Part shown: piece by piece, positions 7,259 through 16,882 of the stretch | Numbering within the stretch: position 1 is the first letter of the stretch | Layout of the letters: every line of letters begins with the position of its first letter | Assembly: GCA_913063165.1 (NCBI GenBank) | Contig: CAJXZL010000010.1 | Location: 1-50,205 of the forward strand | Length of the DNA stretch: 50,205 bases | Origin: an uncultured Saccharospirillaceae bacterium | Lineage (GTDB): Bacteria; Pseudomonadota; Gammaproteobacteria; Pseudomonadales; Natronospirillaceae | Direction: 5' to 3' | Made by a program: the position numbers and the translations under genes | Notes under the pieces: model-generated | What the model was told of the DNA's origin: nothing | Seen by the model: the letters and a program-made list of their open reading frames with translations, nothing else | Database searches by the model: none

Positions 7259-7609
7259 TTAAAGTGGTCGATAACCCGCGTCTCGGATATCGCCCATTAC
7301 ATGAAAATGTAGGTGCGGCACTTCCTGCCGGCCACCTTCACCACTGTTTGTTACCAAGCGGTAGCCCGCTTTTAGTCCAGATGATTGTGCAATTTTTGCT
7401 GACGTCAGCAGCATATGAGACAACAAATCGCGATCGAATTCTGTTGCGGTCATCAAGTTTTCAACATGGCGCTTTGGCACCAATAATAGATGAACGGGCG
7501 CCCGGGGTGCAATATCGGAAAAGGCGATCATGTGCTCATCTTCGTAGGCAATCTTTGCCGGTATATCGCCAGCTATAATCTTACAAAATAGGCAGTTGTC
7601 GCTCATCAT
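7259..7609 (-). CDS. hinT: HIT-family purine nucleoside phosphoramidase HinT
   Basis: A 116-residue histidine-triad protein that hydrolyses AMP-lysine and related phosphoramidates. The HxHxHxx motif is His99-Leu-His101-Phe-His103 in [10 protein letters not shown], and the N-terminal [14 protein letters not shown] matches the family's zinc/nucleotide region. Two adjacent ATG codons start the frame and overlap the hisE stop by four bases. The gene therefore belongs to the ubi-his-tat operon, an unusual place for hinT: in Pseudomonas this gap goes directly from hisE to tatA. Confidence 0.95.
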   Translation of the reverse strand: MMSDNCLFCKIIAGDIPAKIAYEDEHMIAFSDIAPRAPVHLLLVPKRHVENLMTATEFDRDLLSHMLLTSAKIAQSSGLKAGYRLVTNSGEGGRQEVPHLHFHVMGDIRDAGYRPL

Positions 7610-7944
7610 GGTTTCCTGTTTTCTTTTTCTGTCAGCCCTGACAGTCCAAATCGGCTGGCGAGTTCGTTTAACACGTCATCCGGCGTGAGGTCTAAATGAG
7701 ACAGCATGACGAGCGAGTGAAACCACAGGTCCGCAGTCTCTTTGATCACTTCGTTGCGGTGTTCGGCGCTGGCTGTCAGCTGGTAATCTTTCGCGGCGAT
7801 GATGGCCTCGACCGATTCTTCACCCACCTTTTCTAGAATCTTGTTGAGACCCTTGTGGTGCAGACTGGCAACATAGGATGCCTCTGCAGGGCTGGATTTA
7901 CGCTGTTCAATCGTGGCTGCTAAGGCAGCGAGAATGTCATGCAC
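7606..7944 (-). CDS. hisE: Phosphoribosyl-ATP pyrophosphatase HisE
   Basis: A 112-residue all-alpha MazG-like pyrophosphatase for the second step of histidine biosynthesis, converting PR-ATP to PR-AMP. The motif [15 protein letters not shown] followed by [13 protein letters not shown] supplies the usual acidic Mg-binding residues. It is a stand-alone HisE, not fused to HisI. The cyclohydrolase hisI, which often precedes it, is absent here. It starts four bases after the ubiB stop and overlaps hinT by four bases. Confidence 0.94.
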   Translation of the reverse strand: MHDILAALAATIEQRKSSPAEASYVASLHHKGLNKILEKVGEESVEAIIAAKDYQLTASAEHRNEVIKETADLWFHSLVMLSHLDLTPDDVLNELASRFGLSGLTEKENRKP

Positions 7945-7948
7945 TGTA

Positions 7949-9577
7949 TCACCCTCTAAAACTTAAGAAAACAAATATACTCGCACCCAGATACAGTGCA
8001 GGCACCCAAGCAGTCAACGTAGGCTGCATGCTGGGGATGGCGAAACCGGCGACTAAGCAAAGAGAGGCAAGCCAGCGCCATTGGCGTTTGTTCTCAGCGC
8101 GTTGGGATTGTTGAAGCGCTGTCTGTATCTGCATCATCTGCAGACTCTGTGATGCTTCATTGGTTTGGTACGACTTGAGGGCGGCAAACACCATGTCAGG
8201 TAGTTGGGGCGCTTTTTCTAACCAGCCGGGTGCATTGCGCCATGCGCGTTGCGCTGCCGTTAACGGATGGAGTCGGTCTTTAAACCAGGTCTCAAGATAG
8301 GGCTTTGCCGTCGCCCACAAATCCAACTCGGGGTAAAGTTGTCGACCCAAGCCTTCAATATTGAGTAAGGTTTTTTGCAACAGCACCAACTGTGGCTGTA
8401 CTTCCATATCAAAGCGCCGCGCGGTCTGAAATAACCGAATCAGCACCAAGCCAAATGAAATCTCTGACAGGGGCTTTTGAAATATGGGTTCACAGACTGC
8501 ACGTATAGCGCTTTCGAATTCATGTACCCGCGTATCTCGCGGCACCCAACCGGAATCAACATAGAGCTGCGCTACTTGGCGGTAATCCCGATTGAAAAAC
8601 GCCAGCAGCGTGAGGGCCAAATAGGTAAGGTCTGCTTCTGATAGGCTGCCGACGATGCCACAGTCGATGCCTATGTAGCTCGGGTTCTCTGGGTGTTCTC
8701 GTGACACAAACACGTTACCCGGATGCATGTCTGCATGGAAAAAACTGTCTCGGAATACCTGGGTGAAAAAAATCTCAACACCACGCTCCGCCAGTTTTTT
8801 CATATCAGTGCCCTGGGCTTTCAACGCAGCGATGTCGCTGACGCCAATGCCGTGGATGCGCTCCATCGTCAGCACGCTTTTGCTGGTATAGGCCCAATGC
8901 ACTTCAGGGATGTAGAGCAAACTGGAGTGTTCAAAATTCCGTCGCAGGGTGACGGCATTCGACCCTTCGCGGATCAGATCCAGCTCGTCCAAAATGGTTT
9001 TATGGTAATCCTCGACCACTTCGTTAGGGCGGAGCCGCTTGCCATCGGGGATTTTGGTAATCCACTGGGCCAGGGTTTTTAGCAACGCCAAGTCTTTTAA
9101 TATGACCCGTTCGATGTCGGGGCGTATAACCTTAACGACGACCGATTCACCGCTATGTAGCGTTGCAGGGTGTACCTGTGCAACCGAAGCCGATGCGAGC
9201 GGGATTTCATCGAACGTCGCAAACAACGCTTCGACAGATTGGCCGAGTTGCGACTCAATGATGGCCCGTGCTTGGTGTCCCGGAAATGCAGGGACTTGAT
9301 CCTGTAATTTGGCGAGTTCGTCTGCGATGTCGGTCGGCATGAGGTCGCGGCGTGTCGACAGTATTTGACCAAATTTCACAAACACTGGGCCTAGGGCTTC
9401 GAGTGCTAACCGCAAATTAACAGCGGGGGTGTTCTTAGGTGCGATCAATAACCGCCATGGCATGATCCATAGCAGCAGGCGAAACCGAAAAGGTAGGTGC
9501 TCGGTCGGCAAAAAATAATCCAGACGGTAACGGGAAGTCACCCACATCACATGAATCATGCGTTTGATACGATTCAT
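7949..9577 (-). CDS. ubiB: Ubiquinone biosynthesis ATPase/kinase-like protein UbiB
   Basis: A 542-residue atypical kinase-like (ABC1/ADCK) protein needed for ubiquinone biosynthesis, thought to act as an ATPase that helps handle hydrophobic intermediates at the membrane. The diagnostic KxGQ motif is present ([17 protein letters not shown]), as are the Ala-rich loop replacement (ASASVAQVH), VVVKVIRP, the catalytic loop [10 protein letters not shown] and the metal-binding GIDCGIVG. Two hydrophobic segments lie at the C-terminus (about 500-540). It overlaps ubiJ by four bases. Confidence 0.96.
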   Translation of the reverse strand: MNRIKRMIHVMWVTSRYRLDYFLPTEHLPFRFRLLLWIMPWRLLIAPKNTPAVNLRLALEALGPVFVKFGQILSTRRDLMPTDIADELAKLQDQVPAFPGHQARAIIESQLGQSVEALFATFDEIPLASASVAQVHPATLHSGESVVVKVIRPDIERVILKDLALLKTLAQWITKIPDGKRLRPNEVVEDYHKTILDELDLIREGSNAVTLRRNFEHSSLLYIPEVHWAYTSKSVLTMERIHGIGVSDIAALKAQGTDMKKLAERGVEIFFTQVFRDSFFHADMHPGNVFVSREHPENPSYIGIDCGIVGSLSEADLTYLALTLLAFFNRDYRQVAQLYVDSGWVPRDTRVHEFESAIRAVCEPIFQKPLSEISFGLVLIRLFQTARRFDMEVQPQLVLLQKTLLNIEGLGRQLYPELDLWATAKPYLETWFKDRLHPLTAAQRAWRNAPGWLEKAPQLPDMVFAALKSYQTNEASQSLQMMQIQTALQQSQRAENKRQWRWLASLCLVAGFAIPSMQPTLTAWVPALYLGASIFVFLSFRG

Positions 9578-10200
9578 GAGGTAGCCGCCATGCGTTTTTG
9601 CAAACGCTGCACCTTGGCTTCTAAGCGGTCTGCTTCAAACCTTGCTTTGGCAATATCTGCCGACGTTTGTTGATACTGTTGGCTGTTGATCAAGCTGTCT
9701 GACTCAAATTGCCAATAGTTGCGCCACGAACGGTCGACGCTTTGTGCCACATCCTTGGCAAACAGGTTGCCAAATTTCAAGGCAGAGGCCACCCAATGCC
9801 CAGGCACATCACCTATGACATCTGCAATACCCGCTTCCCAGTCGATATCGAGTTGGGCAGCAATGCTTTGTAGGCGAGTAAGTAGTTGGGTATTGCCGCT
9901 GATTTCCATACGGCTCGACATCAAGACTTGGTTCTTGTCGGTCTCTTTTGCTAAGGCAATGAAATCTTTGAGTCGTCCCGAGATGCTCGCATCAACGCTG
10001 TCTTCCCAGTGACTGAGTAGGCGCACCTGGTCGCCAGAAAAACGCACCCAGAGTTGTTGGCTCGGCTGTGTGATTCGCACTGCGATAATCTGGTCGTCGA
10101 TCAACGCCAGCTGCTGTCGGGTAGCTGGGTCGTAAGCCAAGGCCTTGTTAACTGCCGTTTCTATGGCTGCAAACAGGGCAAGCCTAGACGTAAGAATCAA
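9574..10200 (-). CDS. ubiJ: Ubiquinone biosynthesis accessory factor UbiJ
   Basis: A 208-residue SCP2-type lipid-binding protein that helps organise the cytosolic Ubi complex and binds ubiquinone intermediates. The SCP2 domain covers about residues 1-110. The C-terminal 40 residues form a predicted coiled coil ([20 protein letters not shown]), as in E. coli UbiJ. It overlaps ubiE and ubiB by four bases each, so the three are translationally coupled. Confidence 0.93.
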   Translation of the reverse strand: MILTSRLALFAAIETAVNKALAYDPATRQQLALIDDQIIAVRITQPSQQLWVRFSGDQVRLLSHWEDSVDASISGRLKDFIALAKETDKNQVLMSSRMEISGNTQLLTRLQSIAAQLDIDWEAGIADVIGDVPGHWVASALKFGNLFAKDVAQSVDRSWRNYWQFESDSLINSQQYQQTSADIAKARFEADRLEAKVQRLQKRMAATS

Positions 10201-10946
10201 GGTTTTACCCCACGATGCAGGGCGACAATGCCACCAGTCATATTGTGATAGCGGACCGCTTCAAACTCGGCATCGCGCATCATCCCGGCCAGGGTTTCTT
10301 GATCAGGGTGCATCCGAATAGACTCTGCCAAATACTGGTAGGACTCGGCATCATTGGTGACTAGCTTGCCCATAAACGGCAATACCTTGAATGAGTACTG
10401 GTCATAGATGCTCGACAGCCATTCGGTTTGCGGCTTAGAAAATTCCAAGACCAATAAGCGACCACCCGGCTTAAGGACCCGATGCATCGACCGCAATGCT
10501 TTGTTTTTATCAGTCACATTACGCAAGCCAAAGGCAATAGTAATGCAGTCGAAATGGTTGTCTGGAAAGGGCAGTGTCTCGGCATTGGCCTGCACAAATT
10601 CAATATTGTCGGCGGTACCACGATCGATCAAACGATCTCGGCCTACCTGCAGCATCGAGGCATTGATGTCCGCAAGTACCACCTGGCCCTGTGTGCCGAC
10701 CAATTTAGAAAACATGGCAGTGAGATCACCGGTGCCGCCGGCGATATCTAGCACCCGATGGCCTTTACGGACACCACTGAGCTCAATAGTGAACCGTTTC
10801 CACAATCGGTGGACACCGCCCGACATCAAGTCATTCATGATGTCGTACTTTTGTGCAACCGAATGAAATACTTCGGCTACCTTTTCTTGTTTTTCAGCGA
10901 CCGGAACCTGCTGGTAGCCGAAATCAATGGTGTCTTGCTCTGACAT
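10197..10946 (-). CDS. ubiE: UbiE C-methyltransferase (ubiquinone/menaquinone)
   Basis: A 249-residue SAM-dependent class I methyltransferase that C-methylates demethoxybenzoquinol (and demethylmenaquinol). The N-terminal [28 protein letters not shown] box, SAM-binding [11 protein letters not shown] and the C-terminal [12 protein letters not shown] are family hallmarks. It heads the leftward ubiE-ubiJ-ubiB-hisE-hinT-tatABC operon. Its promoter must lie in the 113 bases before the EAL gene's stop, where I see no clear -35/-10 pair. Confidence 0.96.
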   Translation of the reverse strand: MSEQDTIDFGYQQVPVAEKQEKVAEVFHSVAQKYDIMNDLMSGGVHRLWKRFTIELSGVRKGHRVLDIAGGTGDLTAMFSKLVGTQGQVVLADINASMLQVGRDRLIDRGTADNIEFVQANAETLPFPDNHFDCITIAFGLRNVTDKNKALRSMHRVLKPGGRLLVLEFSKPQTEWLSSIYDQYSFKVLPFMGKLVTNDAESYQYLAESIRMHPDQETLAGMMRDAEFEAVRYHNMTGGIVALHRGVKP

Positions 10947-11010
10947 GAAGATGCGTCCCTATACAAATAAGGGTGATATTTTAAACGACTCGGGGGCAGA
11001 ATACACGATG

Positions 11011-11032
11011 CAATCGCCTGAGGCGTCGATTG
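11011..11032. repeat. Inverted repeat downstream of the EAL gene
   Basis: CAATCG-CC-TGA-GG-CG-T-CGATTG folds into a near-perfect stem with one bulge. It lies between the EAL gene stop and the ubiE start. There is no T-run, so it may be a weak terminator or an operator in front of ubiE. Confidence 0.4.
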
Positions 11033-11059
11033 CTAAGCCCATCATAAGGCTCAGCGCCA

Positions 11060-13273
11060 TTAAGGTAACTTGTGCGTTTTTAGCCAATCTAACAGGGTTG
11101 GTAAAGGCAGCGGTCTGGAGTACCAATAGCCTTGACCTTGATCGCAACCCAATTCATTCATGGTATTGCCCTGTTCTTGGTATTCGATCCCCTCAGCGAC
11201 AATTTCTAGCGCCATCGTCTTAGCTATCAACATAATAGCTTTGTTTAGCTTTAACGCGCGTTCATCAGTCAAAATATTGTCCACGAACGATTTGTCGATT
11301 TTGATTTGATCGATTGGTAATGAATTTAATTGTGCCAGTGAGTTGTAGCCTGTACCGAAATCATCCAGTGAAATTTTTACCCCGATGGCGCGGTATTTAT
11401 GCAACTGATTCACCAAGATAGCCTGGTTGCGGCTAACAGTCCCCTCGGTTAGTTCAATGCAGAGGTTTTCAGCAGGCACGTTATGCGCCTTGATGGTGGA
11501 TTTGAAATAGCTAAAGAAGGCCTGGGTCTCCAACACAGAGGCGGACACGTTGATGGCGATATTGATATCTGAATGACCCAGTTCAGCCAGCTTTAGATAG
11601 TCGGTACAGGCGCGTTTAACCAAAAACCTTTCCAGTTCAAAGATAAGCCCTGAGGTTTCCGCGACCGGAATAAATTTTACGGGTGGAATAAAGCCACCGT
11701 CTATGGGCCAACGCATCAGAGCTTCAACCGCAACCGCCTTGCCGTCACTGAACCGAATTTTTGGCTGGTAGTGCAGTTCCAACTGTTGCTGTTCAATGGC
11801 TACCACCAGTAACCGCGCCAATTCCAGCCGTTCTTTTACTTCAGTGTCCATTTCGGGGGCGAAACTGACGTTGCTGCCACGTTCGTTGCGTTTGGCTCGG
11901 TGCAAGGCCATGGTGGCTTTTCGGAAGGCATCCTCTGAGTCGAGGCAGCTAGAAATGTGATGCAAGGTGCCATAAGACGCGGCCATTCTAATGTCCGAAT
12001 GGTTGACTTTGATGGTGTCAGCAAAAATGGCATTGACCCGGCTAAAGGTCAATTCGGTGCTACGCCCAAGTACTGCAAACGTATCACCATAAATCCGGGC
12101 TGTTTGCCAACGGCCATCACCTAGGGCCATTAAGCGCCGAGCGATTTCTTTGAGTGTTGCATCGCCGACTTCTTGGCCCAATCCGTCATTGATGGTGCCA
12201 AACCCATCAAGGTTCATCACAACGAGATCATAGTGGCTGGCACTGGTGATTGCTGTATCTAACGCGTTGATTAATGCCGCGCGATTAGGCAATTGGGTAA
12301 GCCGGTCCGTCCAAGCCAACGCAGATAGGTGTTCAATCAACAACTGCTTTTCAAAGCCAATACGTACCGAGACCAATAGGACGGCTAATGCCTGCTGTTG
12401 TAGTGGTGTAATTGGGCTAGGCTGCGTTGTAACAAAATAGAATTCAGATGCACCGGCGGATGCCACCTTAAACGTACTCGGAATATGGCTGTCATTGTCG
12501 CCCAGTATTCGGGTGCTGGCAGCAATGGCCGTTATGCGATCGCTGGTAGGATCCAAAAGGGTGTCCGTGAACTCAGACAAGCTGCCTTGTGCGGCTAAGC
12601 AGCGCCATTGGCATTTGCTACCCACGCCGATACGGCGGACTACCATCATGTCTCCAGGACATTGAATCAGCGATTTAACGCCGTCAATGGCGACCAAGGC
12701 ATAGCCAGGCAAGTCGGTTTCCTGCATGAGGGCATTGGCAATATTGGCCACTTCGACCATGTTGTCTTGGGCCATGCGCAACCGTTTGATCTGTTCATAG
12801 GCGCGCAGAGCCGCAGTAATGGCAGAAATCAGGTGGATACGGGTCAGTTCAGTCTTTAGCCGGTAGTCATTGATGTCGTATTTTGAAACAGCGTCCGCTT
12901 CGCGCGCTTGCCCTGGTTGGCCCGTGCGCAAAATCACCCGAATGTCTCTGTTTTTTAGGGTTTCGCGAATGGAACGTACAAGTTTCAAGCCGGCATCGTC
13001 AGTTTCCATCACGACATCGAGTAGGATAATGGCAAATTCAACCCCGCTCTCTAACAGCGTCATGGCCTCAGCGCTTGAAAAGGCATCATGCAGTTGGATG
13101 GGATGGCCGAGAATGCGTTCGTTTTTGAGGCTTAGGCGTGTCACCTGGTGCACAGATTCGTCATCGTCAACTACCAAGATATGCCAAGGAGTTAACGTCG
13201 TGGTGATGGCCGTCGAATCCGCGCAAGGCTCTGCACTGAATTGCAAAAGATCCGAATCTGATTCATGTGTCAT
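11060..13273 (-). CDS. REC-DUF3369-GGDEF(degenerate)-EAL c-di-GMP phosphodiesterase
   Basis: A response regulator that probably hydrolyses c-di-GMP. Numbered from the ATG at 13273, a receiver domain (about 30-155) has acidic Asp36-38 and phosphoacceptor Asp86. A DUF3369 sensor-like domain follows (about 185-315), then a GGDEF domain whose signature is degraded to YGDTF (395-399), then an EAL domain. The EAL residues are intact: Glu517-Ala-Leu, Asn575, Glu607, Asp637-Asp638, Lys658 and Glu694. It should thus be an active phosphodiesterase and not a cyclase. The frame stays open to a GTG at 13360 (766 residues), but that start lacks an RBS and adds an atypical N-terminus. The cognate histidine kinase is not adjacent. 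Confidence 0.9.
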   Translation of the reverse strand: MTHESDSDLLQFSAEPCADSTAITTTLTPWHILVVDDDESVHQVTRLSLKNERILGHPIQLHDAFSSAEAMTLLESGVEFAIILLDVVMETDDAGLKLVRSIRETLKNRDIRVILRTGQPGQAREADAVSKYDINDYRLKTELTRIHLISAITAALRAYEQIKRLRMAQDNMVEVANIANALMQETDLPGYALVAIDGVKSLIQCPGDMMVVRRIGVGSKCQWRCLAAQGSLSEFTDTLLDPTSDRITAIAASTRILGDNDSHIPSTFKVASAGASEFYFVTTQPSPITPLQQQALAVLLVSVRIGFEKQLLIEHLSALAWTDRLTQLPNRAALINALDTAITSASHYDLVVMNLDGFGTINDGLGQEVGDATLKEIARRLMALGDGRWQTARIYGDTFAVLGRSTELTFSRVNAIFADTIKVNHSDIRMAASYGTLHHISSCLDSEDAFRKATMALHRAKRNERGSNVSFAPEMDTEVKERLELARLLVVAIEQQQLELHYQPKIRFSDGKAVAVEALMRWPIDGGFIPPVKFIPVAETSGLIFELERFLVKRACTDYLKLAELGHSDINIAINVSASVLETQAFFSYFKSTIKAHNVPAENLCIELTEGTVSRNQAILVNQLHKYRAIGVKISLDDFGTGYNSLAQLNSLPIDQIKIDKSFVDNILTDERALKLNKAIMLIAKTMALEIVAEGIEYQEQGNTMNELGCDQGQGYWYSRPLPLPTLLDWLKTHKLP

Positions 13274-13716
13274 AGTTGAACGGTTCCAAGCCATATGCAT
13301 GGGTAGTAAAGAAATTGTTTGGGTGAAGTCATTTTCCCAATTATTAGGGCCTAGAGCCACTATTTAGGAGTATATGTTTGTTTGTGACTGTAAACAAAAA
13401 AGGATCGGTTTGCAGGTTACTTCGGTGGCAGGTTAAAAACAACGTGATAGCAATGACTTGTTTTGAGGTCGATTGTACACGCCTTGTATTCTGCCTATCG
13501 CAGACATAAAAAAGAAACCGTGGAGCTAGGCTAAATAACCCGCGGAGCTATGCTAAATAACCCGTGGAGCTAGGCTAAATAACCCCATATCCATAAAGAT
13601 TTGGGTTTTATGACGTGTGGCAGGGTGCCCTGATAAAGGTGGGATGACCAGTTGCCATCATGATAGCATGAGGTGATGTATCGTTTAATGAAGAAGTCAT
13701 CTCCAGTGAGGATGTA
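13274..13716. other. Intergenic region between divergent c-di-GMP genes
   Basis: About 440 bases, or about 355 if the longer EAL frame is used. It contains the 3 x 22-bp tandem repeat at 13518-13583 and a small inverted repeat CAGGGTGCCCTG at 13621-13632. GAGG at 13708-13711 serves the cyclase gene. No convincing sigma70 promoter was recognised for either gene. Confidence 0.55.
13518..13583. repeat. Three tandem copies of a 22-bp repeat
   Basis: The unit CCGTGGAGCTAGGCTAAATAAC occurs at 13518-13539, 13540-13561 and 13562-13583. Copies 1 and 3 are identical and the middle one differs at two positions. Each unit is two helical turns long, so a bound protein would face the same side of DNA in every copy. 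It lies between the divergent EAL and GGDEF genes. Confidence 0.93.
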
Positions 13717-15819
13717 TTGAAAGCCGACGTAGTTCGTTTACAACAAACTAGCTGGCAGACGATTTTTGCAAATCCAGAATCTGCGTTGTTGCTAGCAAAG
13801 GAATCCTACGATCTTGCCAAAAAATGGGGGCATGACACACTTGTGCCTTATTCGCTTCGGCTTATTGGTATGTGCGAAATGTACTGTGGCCGTTTCCAAA
13901 TTGCGGGTGATTTCCTTGAGCAATCTATAGACAGGGCTTTGGCAATAGGTGATTTTGCTGCGGTTAGTCGGAGCTATAACAACCTAGGCCGCACCTATTT
14001 CGACATGGGTCAATTTAGTGTTGCCGTGCAGTATTATGAGACCGCTTTGTCTTTGGCGGTTCACAGTAGCGACCACAGTGTTGTTTTCGCATTGCGTTGC
14101 AACCTCATCAGACTTTATGAAACCCTAGAGGATCGTGTGGCATGTGACAAGTTGATCGACCAGCTCGCTGGTCAAGATTTTGACCTTGTTCCCGAGGGCA
14201 TTCTTTGCGTTTATTATTATGTAAAGGTCGAACAATGCTTGGCCAGAGATCAGCTTGAACAGTTCGACCACTTTTTTGAACGGGCACATGCATTGGCCCA
14301 GACTGGTCAATATAAACGCATGCTATTTTCACTGCAGACCATCCGTGCGCACAAACGCTACCTACAGGGCGACGTGCAACCAGCCATTCAACAGCTGGAA
14401 GACATAGTGGTGAGTTCAGAATTTCATGTGCAGGGTATCGAGCGGTATCGGCTTTTACAGCTACTCGCGCAGTGGTACTTTTCTCAAGGAAATTCAACAG
14501 GTGTCTCACACTGTTTGGACCGCGCTTTGGCGCTAGAATCAGTCTCCTGGCCCCATCAGATTTTGCAAAATCTTCATGTATTGGTTTCTGCATGTTTCGA
14601 GAAAGAGGGTGACTTTAAGCAGGCGTTGTACTTCGCCAACGAAGCCTATCGATTGTCCCGTGAATTGAAGCTAAGACAGCGAGAGGCCGTTCATTCAAGT
14701 CGGGCTAAAGCGACACAGGCGTTACACCAAGAAACAGCGCGCGTTCAGAAGCTTCTCGAACTGCAGGCGCTTGAGATGTTGCATGAACAAACCCTGCACA
14801 TCAATAAAATTGGTCGTTCACTCGCCAGCACACTAGATTTCAGTGAAATGGGAATTCGGCTGTTTGAAGCACTGTCACCCGTGATGCCTGTGACCACCAT
14901 ATCTTTGGTAGAAATGGTGCCCGAGAGCCCGACCTTAGAGGTTGTGCTCGTGGTTGAAAATGGGGAAGTCAATTCAGATGGAATCGGCATTTTTAGTGCC
15001 AATAAGACCTATGCGAACAAGGTAGTAAACAGCCAAAAGATAGAAATATGTAACGATTTTAAACCAGAATCAGTCACATTAATCAAGGGCACCCGTGTGA
15101 TTCCAAGGTCCGCACTGTTTTTGCCACTGATGCTTGGAGACCGTGTTGTAGGGGTGTGGTCAGTACAGTCAGAAAATGCCGGCGCCTATGAGAGTGGCCA
15201 TATTGACTTGGTTGAAGCGGTTGCGCCCTTTGTCGCCATTGCATTCAATAACGCGCTCACCCACTTACACAATATTGAATTGATCGGCGACTTACACGAC
15301 GAAAAAGTGGCTGTCGAAGTCGCACACAAGAAGGTGACGCATCAGGCGCTACACGATGCGCTTACGGAGTTGCCAAATCGCATCGCATTGTCGCGAACAT
15401 TTTTGGATTCCGTTACAGCTGCAGCCCATCACGAAAGCACCTTTCATATCATCTTTTTAGATCTAAATGGTTTCAAACAGGTCAATGATGCACATGGTCA
15501 TTCAGTCGGAGATGCGGTGATTCGAGCCATGGGCCAACGTCTTAAAACCTTTTTTAGAGAATCCGATTTTGTGTGCCGTCTTGGCGGTGACGAGTTTGTG
15601 GCTGTTGTACCTGGATTTCCAGACGGGAGGAAAACGGATATTTTTGTTGACCGCATCAGGGCCAATATCTCCAGAGATATCTGTGTGAATGGTCTGACTT
15701 TTTCCCTTGGGGTGAGTGTGGGTGTGGCAACCTACCCGCAAGATGGCGCGTCTCTTGACGAGTTATTGGTACGTGCGGATAAGTTGATGTATCGAGATAA
15801 AATGAAAAATCGGGCGTAG
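13717..15819 (+). CDS. TPR-GAF-GGDEF diguanylate cyclase
   Basis: A 700-residue soluble protein that should make c-di-GMP from two GTP. Tetratricopeptide-like helical repeats fill about residues 20-330 (for example YNNLGRTYFDMGQFSVAVQYY). A coiled linker, a GAF-like domain (about 367-515) and a C-terminal GGDEF domain follow. The active-site GGDEF is intact at 623-627. An inhibitory I-site RESD lies at 614-617 with the standard five-residue spacing, so product inhibition is likely. No membrane segment or signal peptide is present. The start is TTG, chosen because GAGG lies five bases upstream and no ATG or GTG occurs in frame before the stop at 13669-13671. It is transcribed away from the EAL phosphodiesterase gene. 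Confidence 0.9.
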   Translation: MKADVVRLQQTSWQTIFANPESALLLAKESYDLAKKWGHDTLVPYSLRLIGMCEMYCGRFQIAGDFLEQSIDRALAIGDFAAVSRSYNNLGRTYFDMGQFSVAVQYYETALSLAVHSSDHSVVFALRCNLIRLYETLEDRVACDKLIDQLAGQDFDLVPEGILCVYYYVKVEQCLARDQLEQFDHFFERAHALAQTGQYKRMLFSLQTIRAHKRYLQGDVQPAIQQLEDIVVSSEFHVQGIERYRLLQLLAQWYFSQGNSTGVSHCLDRALALESVSWPHQILQNLHVLVSACFEKEGDFKQALYFANEAYRLSRELKLRQREAVHSSRAKATQALHQETARVQKLLELQALEMLHEQTLHINKIGRSLASTLDFSEMGIRLFEALSPVMPVTTISLVEMVPESPTLEVVLVVENGEVNSDGIGIFSANKTYANKVVNSQKIEICNDFKPESVTLIKGTRVIPRSALFLPLMLGDRVVGVWSVQSENAGAYESGHIDLVEAVAPFVAIAFNNALTHLHNIELIGDLHDEKVAVEVAHKKVTHQALHDALTELPNRIALSRTFLDSVTAAAHHESTFHIIFLDLNGFKQVNDAHGHSVGDAVIRAMGQRLKTFFRESDFVCRLGGDEFVAVVPGFPDGRKTDIFVDRIRANISRDICVNGLTFSLGVSVGVATYPQDGASLDELLVRADKLMYRDKMKNRA

Positions 15820-15828
15820 TCGACAGCG

Positions 15829-15872
15829 GATTGCCCCAACCGTAAAAGTCCTTTTTTAGGTTGTTGGCAATC
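15829..15872 (+). terminator. Long imperfect hairpin after the GGDEF gene
   Basis: GATTGCC...AACC pairs with GGTT...GGCAATC across a loop that contains a T-run. It begins ten bases after the cyclase stop codon, so it may end that transcript, but it lacks a T-run after the stem. Confidence 0.35.
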
Positions 15873-15949
15873 TCAATGTACACAGATAGTTGATCCGTGC
15901 TGCCTTAATTTGCTCTGACATACCCCGTTCTGTCCGACTCTGCCATGGG

Positions 15950-16882
15950 TTACCCCTGTGCTGAATAGGCGACCGCTATCTCGCCTGCGACCTTTGCATT
16001 GTTTAATACCAAGGCAATGTTGGTTACCAAACTCACACCGTCGGTCAATTCAGTCACTCGCTTTAATAGGAAGGGGGTAATATTTTTGCCCTTGATGCCT
16101 TGTGCATCTGCTTCCGTTAATGCCTGTGAGATGTGTGCATCAATCATCTCGCGCGGCAGACTATCGGCTTCAGGTACTGGATTGGCAATCACCGCACCGC
16201 CTGTCATGCCCATAGACCATTGGGCCTTAAGGAAACGCGCCACGTCAGCAGGACTGTCGATGGCAAAATCGACGCCAAAGCCACTGTCACGGCTATAAAA
16301 TGCAGGCAAGGCTGCGGTTTGAAAACCCAGCACTGGCACACCTTGGGTTTCCAAATATTCTAGGGTTAGGCCGATGTCGAGAATCGACTTTACCCCAGCA
16401 CAGACCACTGCCACCGGTGTGCGCCCTAGCTCCGTAAGATCAGCAGATATGTCCATAGATTCGGAAGCACCGCGATGCACGCCGCCTATGCCACCGGTGG
16501 CAAACACCCGAATACCCGCCATGTGGGCGATAATCATGGTGGCCGATACCGTGGTTGCGCCGTGTTTACCCTGAGACACCACGTAAGGCAGGTCACGCCG
16601 CGAACACTTCATCACCGCATCGCCTTGTCGGGCCAACAGCTGTATTTCGTCGGTGGTTAACCCAACCTTTAATCGACCAGCAATGACAGCAATCGTGGCT
16701 GGAATCGCACCCGTAGCCCGCACTGCTTCTTCAACAGTGTTGGCCATCTCTGCATTCTGTGGCCAAGGCATACCATGAGAAATAATGGTGCTTTCTAGTG
16801 CCACAACAGGCCGGCCCTGAGACAAGGCGTCAGCCACTTCGGGTAAAATATCGAGATGCGTGTGTGTTATTGGTTGAGCCAT
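15950..16882 (-). CDS. psuG: Pseudouridine-5'-phosphate glycosidase
   Basis: A 310-residue enzyme that cleaves pseudouridine 5'-phosphate to uracil and ribose 5-phosphate. The N-terminal VVALESTIISHGMPWPQN contains Glu30. The central GKHGATTVSATM and FATGGIGGVHRG segments bind substrate and metal. Lys165 in VVCAGVKSILDIG matches the Schiff-base lysine (Lys166) of E. coli PsuG. The length is normal. It is the second gene of a two-gene operon, overlapping the kinase by 16 bases. Confidence 0.95.
   Translation of the reverse strand: MAQPITHTHLDILPEVADALSQGRPVVALESTIISHGMPWPQNAEMANTVEEAVRATGAIPATIAVIAGRLKVGLTTDEIQLLARQGDAVMKCSRRDLPYVVSQGKHGATTVSATMIIAHMAGIRVFATGGIGGVHRGASESMDISADLTELGRTPVAVVCAGVKSILDIGLTLEYLETQGVPVLGFQTAALPAFYSRDSGFGVDFAIDSPADVARFLKAQWSMGMTGGAVIANPVPEADSLPREMIDAHISQALTEADAQGIKGKNITPFLLKRVTELTDGVSLVTNIALVLNNAKVAGEIAVAYSAQG

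Noticed and set aside
10408..10866. Rightward 152-codon frame inside ubiE
   Set aside because: Antisense shadow of a conserved methyltransferase gene.
13518..13583. Possible CRISPR or plasmid iteron array
   Set aside because: No spacers, no Rep gene and no cas gene; only three copies in a chromosomal intergenic region.
14108..14593. Leftward 161-codon frame inside the TPR-GGDEF gene
   Set aside because: Antisense to a clear TPR region, with no RBS or motif.
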